Translations under genes and position numbers: made by a program
The notes under the pieces: model-generated
Databases searched by the model: none
Told to the model about the DNA's origin: nothing
What the model saw: only the letters and a program-made list of their open reading frames with translations
NCBI GenBank assembly: GCA_964610175.1
Contig: CAZSVE010000092.1
Location: forward strand, 1-12,084
DNA: 12,084 nucleotides
Direction: 5' to 3'
Source of the DNA: CAZSVE01 sp964610175
Lineage (GTDB): Bacteria > Pseudomonadota > Gammaproteobacteria > HK1
Shown here: in pieces, positions 1 through 7,035 of the stretch
Position numbering within the stretch: the first letter of the stretch is position 1
Layout of the letters: every line of letters starts with the position of its first letter

Positions 1-78
1 CACCACGCCCCCCCTATGCCGCCGACCCCGGACCCCCTACTACAACCACGACCGCGACCACACCCCCTCCCTCCCATT
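1..78 (+). other. proline-rich low-complexity stretch at the 5' edge of the oxoprolinase ORF
   Basis: The first 25 or so codons translate to an almost unbroken Pro/His/Arg/Leu run, and family-like sequence resumes only at PPIASLKMGTT. In ordinary family members this position holds a folded linker after the N-terminal ATPase motif. The stretch is either an insert or an expansion, or the scar of a broken N-terminus. The window edge prevents a decision. Confidence 0.4.
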
Positions 79-3000
79 GCCTCCCTCAAGATGGGCACCA
101 CGGTGGCCACCAACGCCCTTCTGGAGCGCAAAGGGGAACGCACCGTCCTGGTGATCAGCGAGGGTTTCGGGGATGCGCTGCGTATCGGCTATCAGGAACG
201 GCCTGCCTTATTCGCGCATTGCATCGATTTGCCATCCCTGCTCTACGACCGAGTCATCGAGGCGCGCGAGCGCATCGACGCCAATGGGAATGTTCGCACC
301 CCATTGGATGCGGATGCCCTCCGCCGGGACCTGCAGGACGCCTTCGATGCCGGGTTTCGGGCGGTGGCCATCGTCTCGATGCACGGCTATCGCTATACCG
401 CTCATGAAAAGATCATCGCTGGAGTGGCGCGGGACATTGGATTTTCCCAGGTCTCCGCTTCCCATGAGGTGAGTCCCCTGGTGAAGCTGGTGGGTCGGGG
501 AGACACCACGGTAGTGGATGCCTATCTCTCGCCGATCCTGCGTCGTTATGTGGACAGGGTGGCAGAGGAGCTTCGGGACACGCGGCTTCTTTTCATGCAA
601 TCCAACGGCGGGCTGATCGACGCGCGGCGCTTTCGTGGCAGGGACAGTATCCTGTCGGGACCGGCGGGGGGCGTGGTGGGCGCGGTGGTCACCGCCAGGG
701 AGGCCGGTTTTCGGCGCATCATCAGCTTCGACATGGGCGGTACATCCACGGATGTCGCCCATTATGCCGGGGGCTTCGAACGCGCCTTCGAGACCCGTGT
801 GGCCAATGTGCGCATGCGGGTTCCCATCATGCGCATCCACACGGTAGCCGCCGGGGGTGGCTCCATCGTGCGCTTTCGGGGTGGGCGCTACCGGGTGGGT
901 CCGGAATCCGCGGGGGCCAATCCCGGTCCCGCCTGTTACCGGCGCGGCGGACCCTTGACGGTCACCGACTGCAACGTCATGGTGGGCAAGATCGTGCCGC
1001 GATTCTTCCCGGCGGTATTCGGGCCCGAAGGAAATCTCCCCATCGATCCGACCGTGGTCCGCGAGCGCTTCGAGGCACTCGCCAGCGAGATCGACGCAAG
1101 TGGATTGGGCGCGAATGGGGCGAACCCGGACGGGAGCGGCACGCCTGGAACGGATCGGGATGGGGCCGATGCCGATGGGACCGACGTCGTTGGCCTCGAG
1201 GATGGACCAATGGAGGCCACGGGGAGCGGTGCCGACAAGGCGGGATCTCGCTCCGGAAACGAATCCGAAACCACGATCGAAACCGCCGCCCGCGATCGGC
1301 GCCTCGAGGAAATAGCCCATGGCTTCCTCAGGATCGCCGTGGAGAACATGGCCAACGCCATCAAGAAGATCTCCATCGAGCGCGGCTATGACGTCACCGA
1401 ATATACCCTGTGCGCATTCGGTGCCGCCGCCGGTCAGCACGCCTGTCTCGTTGCCGACGCCCTCGGCATGCAACGCATCCTCATCCATGCCCATGCCGGG
1501 GTGCTCTCCGCCTACGGCATGGGGCTCGCCGAGGTGCGCACCCTGCGCGACCGCTCCATCGAAGCACCCTTGACCCGTGATCTCGTCGACCGGCTGGCGT
1601 CCCTCTTCGACACCCTCGCCATGGAGGCGCGCGCCGAACTTCGAGATCAGGGCATCGCCCCGGACTGCATCGAGATCCGTCGCACGGTCTATCTTGAATA
1701 CGCCGGAACCGACGCCTCGCTGCCCGTGGATTTCGGCGCCCCCGAGGATGTGACTCTCGAACCCGGCGATATCCACCGCGACGCCCCCGGGAATCATGCC
1801 CCCGAACACAATCGGCCCCAGTATCGTCTGCCCCAAGACAGGCTCATCGATCAGTTCGAAGATACCCATCGCAATGCCTATGGCTTCCTCATGAAGGAAC
1901 GAGGATATGTGGTGGAAATGGTCTCCCTGGAGGCCATCGGACATGCCGATGCAGCGCCGGAGGCGGGAGCACCGATGGAAAGAGCCGAAAGCGCTGGCAT
2001 TCAAGACGACATCACTACCATCCACGCTGGGAGCGCCGTCCTCCAGGGCGGCATTAAAAACCCATCCTTCCAACCCATCACCCACACCGATCTCTACACC
2101 GGTGGCGAAACCTTCCATGCCCCGGTCTTCGATCGCCAGGTCCTGCCCCCCGGCGCCCTCATTCCCGGCCCCGCCCTCCTGGTGGAACCCAACGCCACCA
2201 CCGTCATCGAACCCGACTGGCAGGCGAAAGTCACCGCCCAAGGGGACCTCCTGCTGACCCGGAGCAAGCCCGCGCCCCGTGGCGTCGCCCTCGGCACCGG
2301 CGTGGACCCGATCATGCTCGAGGTATTCAATAATCTCTTCATGTCCATCGCCGAACAGATGGGTGCCGCGCTCATCAATACCGCCTATTCCGTTAACATC
2401 AAGGAACGCCTGGATTTCTCCTGCGCCCTCTTCGACGGGGAGGGCCATCTCGTCGCCAACGCCCCGCACATCCCGGTGCATCTCGGTTCCATGGGGGACT
2501 CCGTGCGTACCGTGCTGCGCACTCGCAAGGACACCCTGCGACCCGGCGATGTCCTCGCCCTCAACAATCCCTACAACGGCGGCACCCATCTCCCCGACAT
2601 CACCGTCATTACCCCGGTATTCGACCCGGACGGCACCCGAATTCTATTCCTCATCGCCTCTCGCGGGCACCACGCCGACATCGGCGGCATCACGCCGGGG
2701 TCCATGCCGCCGCGGAGCCGCCACATCGTCGATGAGGGCATCCTCATCGACGACTTCCTCCTGGTTCGGGCCGGGCAGTTTCGCGAACAGGCGATACGGG
2801 ACCTGTTGGAACGTGGGGATGTGGCTGGGGTCGAGCGTAGCGAGCCCCCAGTAGTCGAGCGCAGCGAGCTGAGTGTAGGGTGGATAAACGAAGTGCATCC
2901 ACCAGACAATAATGGTGGATGCGCGCAGCTTATCCACCCTACGCAAGGTTGCGAAGAAAGTAGGATGGGCAAAGCCGCGCAGCGGCGTGCCCATTACCCC

Positions 3001-4005
3001 GCCCGCAACCCCGATCAGAACATCGCCGACCTCAAGGCCCAGATCGCCGCCAATGAAAAAGGCGCCCAGGAGCTGTTGCGCATGGTGCGTCACTACGGCC
3101 TCGACGTGGTCCAGGCCTACATGGGGCATGTCCAGGACAACGCCGAGGCCGCCGTGCGCAAGGTCTTGACGACCCTCGAAGGTGGCCATTACCAATACCC
3201 CTTCGACGACGGCACCCGGATCCAGGTCCGCGTCACCATCGACAAGGCAGCGGGAAGCGCCACCATCGACTTCACCGGCACCTCCCCCCAGCAACCCACC
3301 AACTTCAATGCCCCCCTCTCCGTTTGCCGGGCCGCGGTGCTCTACGTGTTCCGCACCCTGGTCGATGAGCCCATCCCCCTCAACGAAGGATGCCTGCGAC
3401 CCCTGGAACTCCGGGTCCCCGAGGACTCCCTGCTCAATCCCAAGTATCCCGCCGCCGTCGCCGCCGGCAATGTGGAGACCTCCCAGTGCATCACCGACGC
3501 CCTGTTCGGCGCCATCAAAGTCATGGCTGCCGCCCAGGGCACCATGAACAACTTCACCTTCGGCGACCAGCGTTACCAGTACTTCGAAACCATCTGCGGC
3601 GGCGCAGGCGCCGGTCCCGGATTCCATGGCGCCAGTGCCGTACATACCCACATGACCAACTCCCGACTCACCGACCCCGAGATCCTCGAGCAGCGCTTCC
3701 CGGTATTGCTGGAGCGTTTCGCCATCCGTAAAGGCAGCGGCGGGGCAGGGCGCTTCCGGGGCGGTGACGGCGTGGCGAGAAGGATCCGCTTCCTGGAACC
3801 CATGTCGGCGGGCATTCTCTCCAATCACCGCCAAGTGCCGCCCTTCGGCATGGCGGGCGGGGAGCCGGGCCGGGTTGGGAGAAACAGTGTGGAACGGGCC
3901 GATGGCAATCGGGAGGAATTGGCAAGCACGGAGGAGGTCAGAATGGAGGCAGGAGATGTATTCGTGATCGAGACTCCGGGAGGTGGGGGGTGGGGGAAGG
4001 GATAA
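1..4005 (+). CDS. 5-oxoprolinase / N-methylhydantoinase A-B fusion, 5'-partial
   Basis: ATP-dependent cytoplasmic enzyme of the HyuA-HyuB family that opens 5-oxoproline (or a hydantoin-like ring) to glutamate. The frame is open to the left edge, so the ATG at 16 is probably not the true start; the N-terminal first ATPase motif of the family lies outside the window or is lost. Counting from the ATG at 16, KMGTTVATNALLERKGE (about residues 25-41) and DMGGTSTDV (239-247) are typical HyuA motifs, followed by PGPACYRRGG and by GAAAGQHACLVADALGM. The HyuB half starts near residue 764 (DPIMLEVFNNLF) and ends with the family tail DVFVIETPGGGGWG. Two internal inserts are absent from usual family members: a Gly/Asp/Ala-rich stretch at about residues 361-427, and a palindromic-repeat insert at about 934-992 between LLERG and YPARNPDQNIADLKAQ. 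Both keep the frame. The family is usually near 1200 residues; this one exceeds 1330 even without its N-terminus. Whether it is active is unknown. Confidence 0.93.
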   Translation, partial: HHAPPMPPTPDPLLQPRPRPHPLPPIASLKMGTTVATNALLERKGERTVLVISEGFGDALRIGYQERPALFAHCIDLPSLLYDRVIEARERIDANGNVRTPLDADALRRDLQDAFDAGFRAVAIVSMHGYRYTAHEKIIAGVARDIGFSQVSASHEVSPLVKLVGRGDTTVVDAYLSPILRRYVDRVAEELRDTRLLFMQSNGGLIDARRFRGRDSILSGPAGGVVGAVVTAREAGFRRIISFDMGGTSTDVAHYAGGFERAFETRVANVRMRVPIMRIHTVAAGGGSIVRFRGGRYRVGPESAGANPGPACYRRGGPLTVTDCNVMVGKIVPRFFPAVFGPEGNLPIDPTVVRERFEALASEIDASGLGANGANPDGSGTPGTDRDGADADGTDVVGLEDGPMEATGSGADKAGSRSGNESETTIETAARDRRLEEIAHGFLRIAVENMANAIKKISIERGYDVTEYTLCAFGAAAGQHACLVADALGMQRILIHAHAGVLSAYGMGLAEVRTLRDRSIEAPLTRDLVDRLASLFDTLAMEARAELRDQGIAPDCIEIRRTVYLEYAGTDASLPVDFGAPEDVTLEPGDIHRDAPGNHAPEHNRPQYRLPQDRLIDQFEDTHRNAYGFLMKERGYVVEMVSLEAIGHADAAPEAGAPMERAESAGIQDDITTIHAGSAVLQGGIKNPSFQPITHTDLYTGGETFHAPVFDRQVLPPGALIPGPALLVEPNATTVIEPDWQAKVTAQGDLLLTRSKPAPRGVALGTGVDPIMLEVFNNLFMSIAEQMGAALINTAYSVNIKERLDFSCALFDGEGHLVANAPHIPVHLGSMGDSVRTVLRTRKDTLRPGDVLALNNPYNGGTHLPDITVITPVFDPDGTRILFLIASRGHHADIGGITPGSMPPRSRHIVDEGILIDDFLLVRAGQFREQAIRDLLERGDVAGVERSEPPVVERSELSVGWINEVHPPDNNGGCAQLIHPTQGCEESRMGKAAQRRAHYPARNPDQNIADLKAQIAANEKGAQELLRMVRHYGLDVVQAYMGHVQDNAEAAVRKVLTTLEGGHYQYPFDDGTRIQVRVTIDKAAGSATIDFTGTSPQQPTNFNAPLSVCRAAVLYVFRTLVDEPIPLNEGCLRPLELRVPEDSLLNPKYPAAVAAGNVETSQCITDALFGAIKVMAAAQGTMNNFTFGDQRYQYFETICGGAGAGPGFHGASAVHTHMTNSRLTDPEILEQRFPVLLERFAIRKGSGGAGRFRGGDGVARRIRFLEPMSAGILSNHRQVPPFGMAGGEPGRVGRNSVERADGNREELASTEEVRMEAGDVFVIETPGGGGWGKG
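1096..1293 (+). other. Gly/Asp/Ala/Thr-rich insert inside the HyuA half
   Basis: Between the family segments RFEALASEID and RRLEEIAHGFLRIAVENMAN there are about 65 extra residues, rich in Gly, Asp, Ala, Asn, Ser and Thr, with repeated G-A-N/D-G-like steps. It is in frame and looks like a disordered surface loop. Its origin is not evident; it does not resemble the palindromic elements found further on. Confidence 0.6.
2830..2877 (+). repeat. two tandem 24-nt direct repeats within the oxoprolinase insert
   Basis: Two consecutive 24-nt units share the 15-mer core GTCGAGCGYAGCGAG (2830-2844 and 2854-2868) and both translate as VERSE. They form the left part of the composite insert that interrupts the HyuB half in frame. 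Confidence 0.75.
2875..2942. repeat. 68-bp palindromic element inserted in frame in the oxoprolinase gene
   Basis: Two 29-nt arms (2875-2903 and 2914-2942) surround a 10-nt loop. The arms pair over the outer 13 bases (GTAGGGTGGATAA) and the inner 9 (GCATCCACC), with mismatches between. The GTAGGGTGGATAA...GCATCCACC pattern is of a kind commonly found as an intergenic repeat in bacteria. Here it is translated and causes no stop or frame change. Confidence 0.85.
2960..2996. repeat. second short palindrome adjoining the first
   Basis: This segment begins GTAGGATGGGC and ends GTGCCCATTAC, with an inner perfect GCCGC-GCA-GCGGC hairpin. It resembles another common intergenic repeat, the GTAGGATGGGCAAAGCG type. 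It is also translated in frame, and family sequence (YPARNPDQN) resumes directly after it. Confidence 0.7.
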
Positions 4006-4061
4006 AATTCAAAGTGAGTAACGACACCTTGTAGCCATGAAAGATGCGGTTCGCTTCCGGT

Positions 4062-4496
4062 CTATTCGTCCTCTTGGAAAAGGCCATCATCAACAGTCCG
4101 GTTACTGCGATTGAAAACATTTATCTGCCCGGATTTTTTCGGTTTTTCATCCATCGTCATCAGTATCAAATCGTATTCTCACGCGGTTGCCGCGATAAAA
4201 CGATCAGCAGGATCTTTATGCGGGAGGTCGATTAATCTGCTTTTAACAGCAATTTCATGTGACAATTTGGCTTCTTTGATCGGACTTCGCTCCAACGCTT
4301 TTTTTACCCAATCCTCCAGAGGTAGTTCGAGTTCGATTTTTCCTTTCTCGGCAAGAACCATGGTTTCCCATATGGTAATCGGGGAAATGAAAAGTTCGTT
4401 ATCCTTGTTTTCAAGCGCCTCGACCGTTTTTTCCCCAAGCCTGCCCGGTTCCAGCAGGCTCCACAACCATATATGAGTATCCAATAGCAATCTCAT
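4062..4496 (-). pseudogene. VapC-like PIN-domain toxin interrupted by an in-frame TGA
   Basis: PIN toxins are Mg-dependent ribonucleases of type II toxin-antitoxin pairs. The start is the ATG at 4496, giving MRLLLDTHIWLW; it overlaps the antitoxin stop as ATGA (4493-4496), which indicates translational coupling. Visible acidic residues are D6 (LLLDTHIW), E44 (ITIWETMVLAEKGKI) and D95/D98 (KDPADRFIAATA). A TGA at 4181-4179 stops the protein after 105 residues. The same frame then continues with a convincing PIN C-terminus, EYDLILMTMDE, and stays open to TAG at 4062 (38 more codons). The fourth acidic residue (MTMD, position 116) lies beyond the TGA, so the short product should be inactive. A single TTA-to-TGA change would explain it; readthrough or a sequencing error are alternatives. 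The gene is convergent with the oxoprolinase gene. Confidence 0.85.
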
Positions 4497-4732
4497 TTTT
4501 CTAAAACCTCCCAAACATCGGAATCTTCCGCAGGAGATACGATGTCACCGATAATCCTTCCATTGCCGCGCATACATCCCAGCCAGGAATCCTCGATGGA
4601 AGAAGAAACAGGGGTAATTCTAACCAGAGGCCTTTCCTGATCGGCTATCAGCACCGATTTATCCGAGCCACATATGGATTTTATAATGCTATTGAAATTC
4701 TCTTTGAAATCCGAAAACTGTATTTCTTCCAT
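4493..4732 (-). CDS. Phd/YefM (VapB-type) antitoxin
   Basis: A 79-residue antitoxin that would bind and neutralise the adjoining PIN toxin and repress the operon. The N-terminal half (IQFSDFKENFNSIIKSI, then KSVLIADQERPLVRITPV) has the Phd/YefM DNA-binding and dimerisation pattern. The C-terminal half (SWLGCMRGNGRIIGDIV, then WEVLE) is the toxin-binding tail usual for Phd proteins paired with PIN toxins. GAGGA at 4740-4744 lies 7 nt before the ATG, supporting this start. Its stop overlaps the toxin start by ATGA. The locus is markedly richer in AT than the oxoprolinase gene beside it, consistent with separate acquisition. Confidence 0.88.
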   Translation of the reverse strand: MEEIQFSDFKENFNSIIKSICGSDKSVLIADQERPLVRITPVSSSIEDSWLGCMRGNGRIIGDIVSPAEDSDVWEVLEK

Positions 4733-5110
4733 TTCATATTCCTCGTTTCAATAGAAGGGGGAAATTTGAATTCAGCGCAATTCGAGCGTTTTTCGTCGTC
4801 AACTACTCGTTTGAATTCGATGGAGCAATACATCCGGTAAATGACTGCTTTGTTTATTTCTCGCTCGGCTTCGCAAATGAGTCCGGTTTTAAAAAACACC
4901 CATTGCATCACTCCATGCCAAGTCATGCTTTATCGGTTGGAGGCGAAGCTTCTCCATGTGGTAATTTTCGTTCATTCTTAGAATACCCCATCCATTTGTT
5001 TATTTCCCGCCACCCATCCCATTCGCATCCAGCGAAATCCCAAGGCTACACGCAAAGATCTCCCGCGCCGGATTTCCCAGGGTGGATCGGATATTGGCAA
5101 AGGGGATGAC
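4733..5110. other. gene-free AT-rich spacer
   Basis: No convincing coding region on either strand. It contains the leader of the vapBC-like pair, a 30-nt dispersed repeat at 4923-4952, and two near-identical 16-mers of the form TTTGTTTATTTCYCGC at 4849-4864 and 4995-5010. Open frames here show no family pattern and overlap the antitoxin promoter region. Confidence 0.6.
4923..4952 (+). repeat. dispersed 30-nt repeat, copy 1
   Basis: It matches the minus strand of 8451-8480 at 26 of 30 positions. Both copies can be read as HALSV-GEAS. The second copy forms the 3' end of the truncated RAYT transposase, so this sequence is probably a RAYT-associated or REP-like dispersed repeat. Confidence 0.6.
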
Positions 5111-5297
5111 AACCACCGCCAGGTCCCCCCCCTTCGGCATGGCGGGGGGAGAGTCCGGCAAGACGGGCCGAAGCTACGTAGAACGGGCGGGGGGTGATCA
5201 GGAAGAACTGGCCAGCACCCAGGAGGTTGCGATGGAGGCTGGGGATGTGTTGGTGATCGAGACCCCGAGGGGTGGGGGGGAACCGGATGAGGGATAG
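5111..5297 (+). pseudogene. remnant of the 3' end of a second 5-oxoprolinase gene
   Basis: The reading GMAGGESGKTGRSYVERA, then EELASTQEVAMEAGDV and VIETPRGGG, matches the last 50 or so residues of the intact gene (GMAGGEPGRVGRNSVERA, EELASTEEVRMEAGDV, VIETPGGGG). Nucleotide similarity starts at AAYCACCGCCARGT (3823 and 5111). The remnant has one extra C in the run just before the FGM codons, so its few upstream homologous codons are in another frame. Nothing upstream of 5111 resembles the gene. The copy has diverged well beyond a recent duplication. An ORF beginning GTG at 5082 covers it but has no credible N-terminus. Confidence 0.82.
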
Positions 5298-5304
5298 TCG
5301 GAAT

Positions 5305-5316
5305 TGATAATTATCA
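5305..5316. promoter_or_regulatory. 12-bp perfect palindrome upstream of the yoeB module, candidate operator
   Basis: TGATAATTATCA is a perfect inverted repeat 74 bp before the antitoxin start, and GATAATCGACAATCG follows at once. Antitoxin-toxin complexes of this class repress their own promoters at short palindromes, so an operator role is reasonable but inferred. Confidence 0.35.
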
Positions 5317-5389
5317 GCCGATAATCGACAATCGTCCCCGCTTCGCAAAAAGATATGTCCGGTATCGAAATCCATGAGGAATTAAGCAA

Positions 5390-5635
5390 ATGCATACGAC
5401 TTACCACCTGAATGCGGATGAATTGAATCTCGGGTTTCTCGATGTGTTGAAAACACAATTCAAGCATAAAACCATTGGCATCGCGGTGTGGGATGCCGAA
5501 CAGGATGAGACCGCCTATCTGCTCGATAATCCGGCCAATCGCGCCCGCTTGCTGGAGGCCGTGGAAAACGTGGCGAACAAACGAAATCTCGTTTCCGTGG
5601 ATTTAGGCGATATCGCGGATGAAGATCGCTTTTGA
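5390..5635 (+). CDS. antitoxin of a YoeB-type module
   Basis: An 81-residue acidic protein, MHTTYHLNADELNLGFLDVL at the start, with ETAYLLDNPANRARLLEAVE in the middle and VSVDLGDIADEDRF at the end. The pattern of a short N-terminal domain followed by a helix with NRxRLLEAVEN is typical of antitoxins placed immediately upstream of YoeB/Txe toxins. GAGGA at 5376-5380 lies 9 nt before the ATG. The gene overlaps the toxin gene by 17 nt, which is usual for coupled pairs. Its stop is the TGA at 5633-5635. Family assignment beyond antitoxin is uncertain. Confidence 0.83.
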   Translation: MHTTYHLNADELNLGFLDVLKTQFKHKTIGIAVWDAEQDETAYLLDNPANRARLLEAVENVANKRNLVSVDLGDIADEDRF

Positions 5636-5897
5636 AAAGCGCGCATTCGATGATTTCACTGAGTGGGCGACAGTGAACAAGAAGGTACACAAGCGCATTC
5701 TCACTCTGATTAGAGACATACTGCGCCAGCCTTACGCAGGGATCGGAAAACCGGAATCACTGAAACACGAACTACAAGGTTACTGGTCGCGGCGGATCAA
5801 CGACGAACATCGGCTTTTGTACAAAGTGGAAGATGGCACGCTCATTATCATTGCCTGTAAATACCACTACTATCTTCGGCAAAGGTCGAGAACGTGA
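5619..5897 (+). CDS. yoeB: YoeB family toxin (ribosome-dependent mRNA endonuclease)
   Basis: A 92-residue RelE-fold toxin that cleaves mRNA in the ribosomal A site. It aligns without gaps to E. coli YoeB: GIGKPESLKHELQGYWSRRI then NDEHRLLYKV, and the ending ACKYHY. The catalytic residues fall at the E. coli positions: E46, R65, H83 and Y84. Eight extra residues (YLRQRSRT) follow the usual C-terminal tyrosine, which in known YoeB proteins ends the chain, so activity could be altered. The start at 5619 is inside the antitoxin gene. The stop TGA (5895-5897) overlaps the next GTG as GTGA. This is the only toxin in the window that looks intact. Confidence 0.92.
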   Translation: MKIAFEKRAFDDFTEWATVNKKVHKRILTLIRDILRQPYAGIGKPESLKHELQGYWSRRINDEHRLLYKVEDGTLIIIACKYHYYLRQRSRT

Positions 5898-6627
5898 AAC
5901 TTATGAACAAGGTTAACGAAACCAATGACGATCTTCGTAAAGAGTACGACTTGGAACACTTGCAAGTGAGAAGACTTGGTCCCGAGCGACGTTCTTTCCG
6001 AGGAAGTCAAGGCGTCGATGTACACCTGGAACCGGACGTTGGCAGGGTGTTTGGCAATTCTCAGGCAGTCAACGAGGCGCTCAGCATACCCGACTACCTG
6101 AATGGCGAGGCCGATGGGTCCATTCGCCATGAATATATCGACGGTCGGGTATACGCCATGGCGGGCGGCAGTGCCCGGCATAATTTGATAGCCGTCAATG
6201 TGGGTAGTTTGCTCGATACCCGTTTGCCGGAGACGTGCGAGGTGTTCGTGGCGGATATGAAGGTGTGGATTCACCGGATCGATGATTCCCGTTTCTATTA
6301 TCCCGACGTCATGGCATGTTGCCGCGAGGAGGATAAGGAAGCCTACTATCGCGAATCTCCGTGTTTGATCATCGAAGTCCTTTCCGATGCCACGGAACGC
6401 CCGAATCGTCTGGAAATTCATCGTTTCGAGAAATTCCCGGCGTATCGTCGGATTGAAACCCTCCAGGAGTATCTCATCTCCTATTGAATCAGCATTATCC
6501 GGAAGCGACGCTATTCCGACGCAGGAATGCCTGGCAGGCGGAGATTTATCGAAAAGGAACCTTTCGTCTGGAGTCCGTCGATATAACGGTTTCTTTCGAT
6601 GTGCTGTACCGGCGGGTGAGGTTTTAA
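5894..6627 (+). pseudogene. chimeric ORF: antitoxin-like N-terminus fused to a frameshifted Uma2 domain
   Basis: Residues 1-63 (EYDLEHLQVRRLG, then VDVHLEPDVGRVF and SQAVNEAL) look like short antitoxin-like proteins that carry an EYDF motif, an LEPDVA motif and a VNEALR ending. At about 6080 the frame passes without a break into a Uma2 (DUF820, PD-(D/E)XK fold) domain: SIPDYLNGEADGSIRHEYID, YAMAGGSARHNLI, RFYYPDV and SPCLIIEVLSDATE. The frame stops at 6487 after LQEYLISY. A different frame then supplies the missing Uma2 tail (NQHYPEATLFRR, AEIYRKGTFRLESVDITVS) to TAA at 6625-6627, so there is a frameshift near 6475-6490. Uma2 proteins are putative nucleases often found beside transposons. The GTG start overlaps the yoeB stop; an ATG at 5903 is an alternative. 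Confidence 0.8.
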
Positions 6628-6735
6628 TGTGGGTCTGTCGATTCCAGAGCGCAAATCCGGGAACCCTCTCCGGTGCCAGCTTCCAATACTTACGCTCCCA
6701 AGCCGGACTACTGCGGAAGGCTTGCATGGAATCAC

Positions 6736-6768
6736 TGTAAGCGAACATTGAATCGATGATCGCTTACA
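6736..6768. repeat. inverted repeat 1 (GTAAGCG type)
   Basis: TGTAAGCG (6736-6743) and CGCTTACA (6761-6768) are exact reverse complements separated by 17 nt containing GAATCGATG. The same architecture recurs 42 bp downstream. Confidence 0.75.
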
Positions 6769-6777
6769 ATACCTTCC

Positions 6778-6810
6778 TATAAGCGTGCGCAGAATCGATG
6801 TACGCTTACG
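6778..6810. repeat. inverted repeat 2 (GTAAGCG type)
   Basis: TATAAGCG (6778-6785) and CGCTTACG (6803-6810) pair over 7 bases extended by one inner pair, with the same 33-bp span and the same central GAATCGATG as the first copy. Confidence 0.7.
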
Positions 6811-6915
6811 GCAGCCATCCGGAGACGATCAAAATCATGGGTATCGCATGACATGCACCTCTGACACGCTTCCTTCTGATCCATGGATGCTATCTTTACT
6901 CGAATGTTTGCTTGT

Positions 6916-6990
6916 ATTTCATATCTAAAAGCTTACATTAGCTCGATGCAAGGAATACAATTGCGTGATGTAAGCTTCCCGTCATGAAAT
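6916..6990. repeat. 75-bp inverted repeat with AAGCTTACAT arms
   Basis: Inner arms AAGCTTACAT (6929-6938) and ATGTAAGCTT (6968-6977) are perfect. Outer arms ATTTCAT (6916-6922) and ATGAAAT (6984-6990) extend the pairing after a 6-7 nt internal loop on each side. It could be a small non-autonomous element or a transcript hairpin ahead of the FN3 gene. Confidence 0.75.
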
Positions 6991-7035
6991 GTGCGCGTTA
7001 CCGCAGCCATATATTCCGTGTCGATGCGGTTTACG

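Noticed and set aside
208..2589. 793-residue open frame on the minus strand across the oxoprolinase gene
   Set aside because: It is antisense to a clearly recognised gene, its composition is Gly/His/Asp-rich as expected of a GC-rich shadow frame, and no family pattern is present.
2644..3834. 396-residue minus-strand frame in the HyuB half
   Set aside because: It is a shadow of the real gene and contains translated repeat sequence but no recognisable domain.
4681..4926. 81-residue minus-strand frame overlapping the antitoxin start
   Set aside because: It lies in the promoter and leader of the antitoxin gene in another frame and has no family-like sequence.
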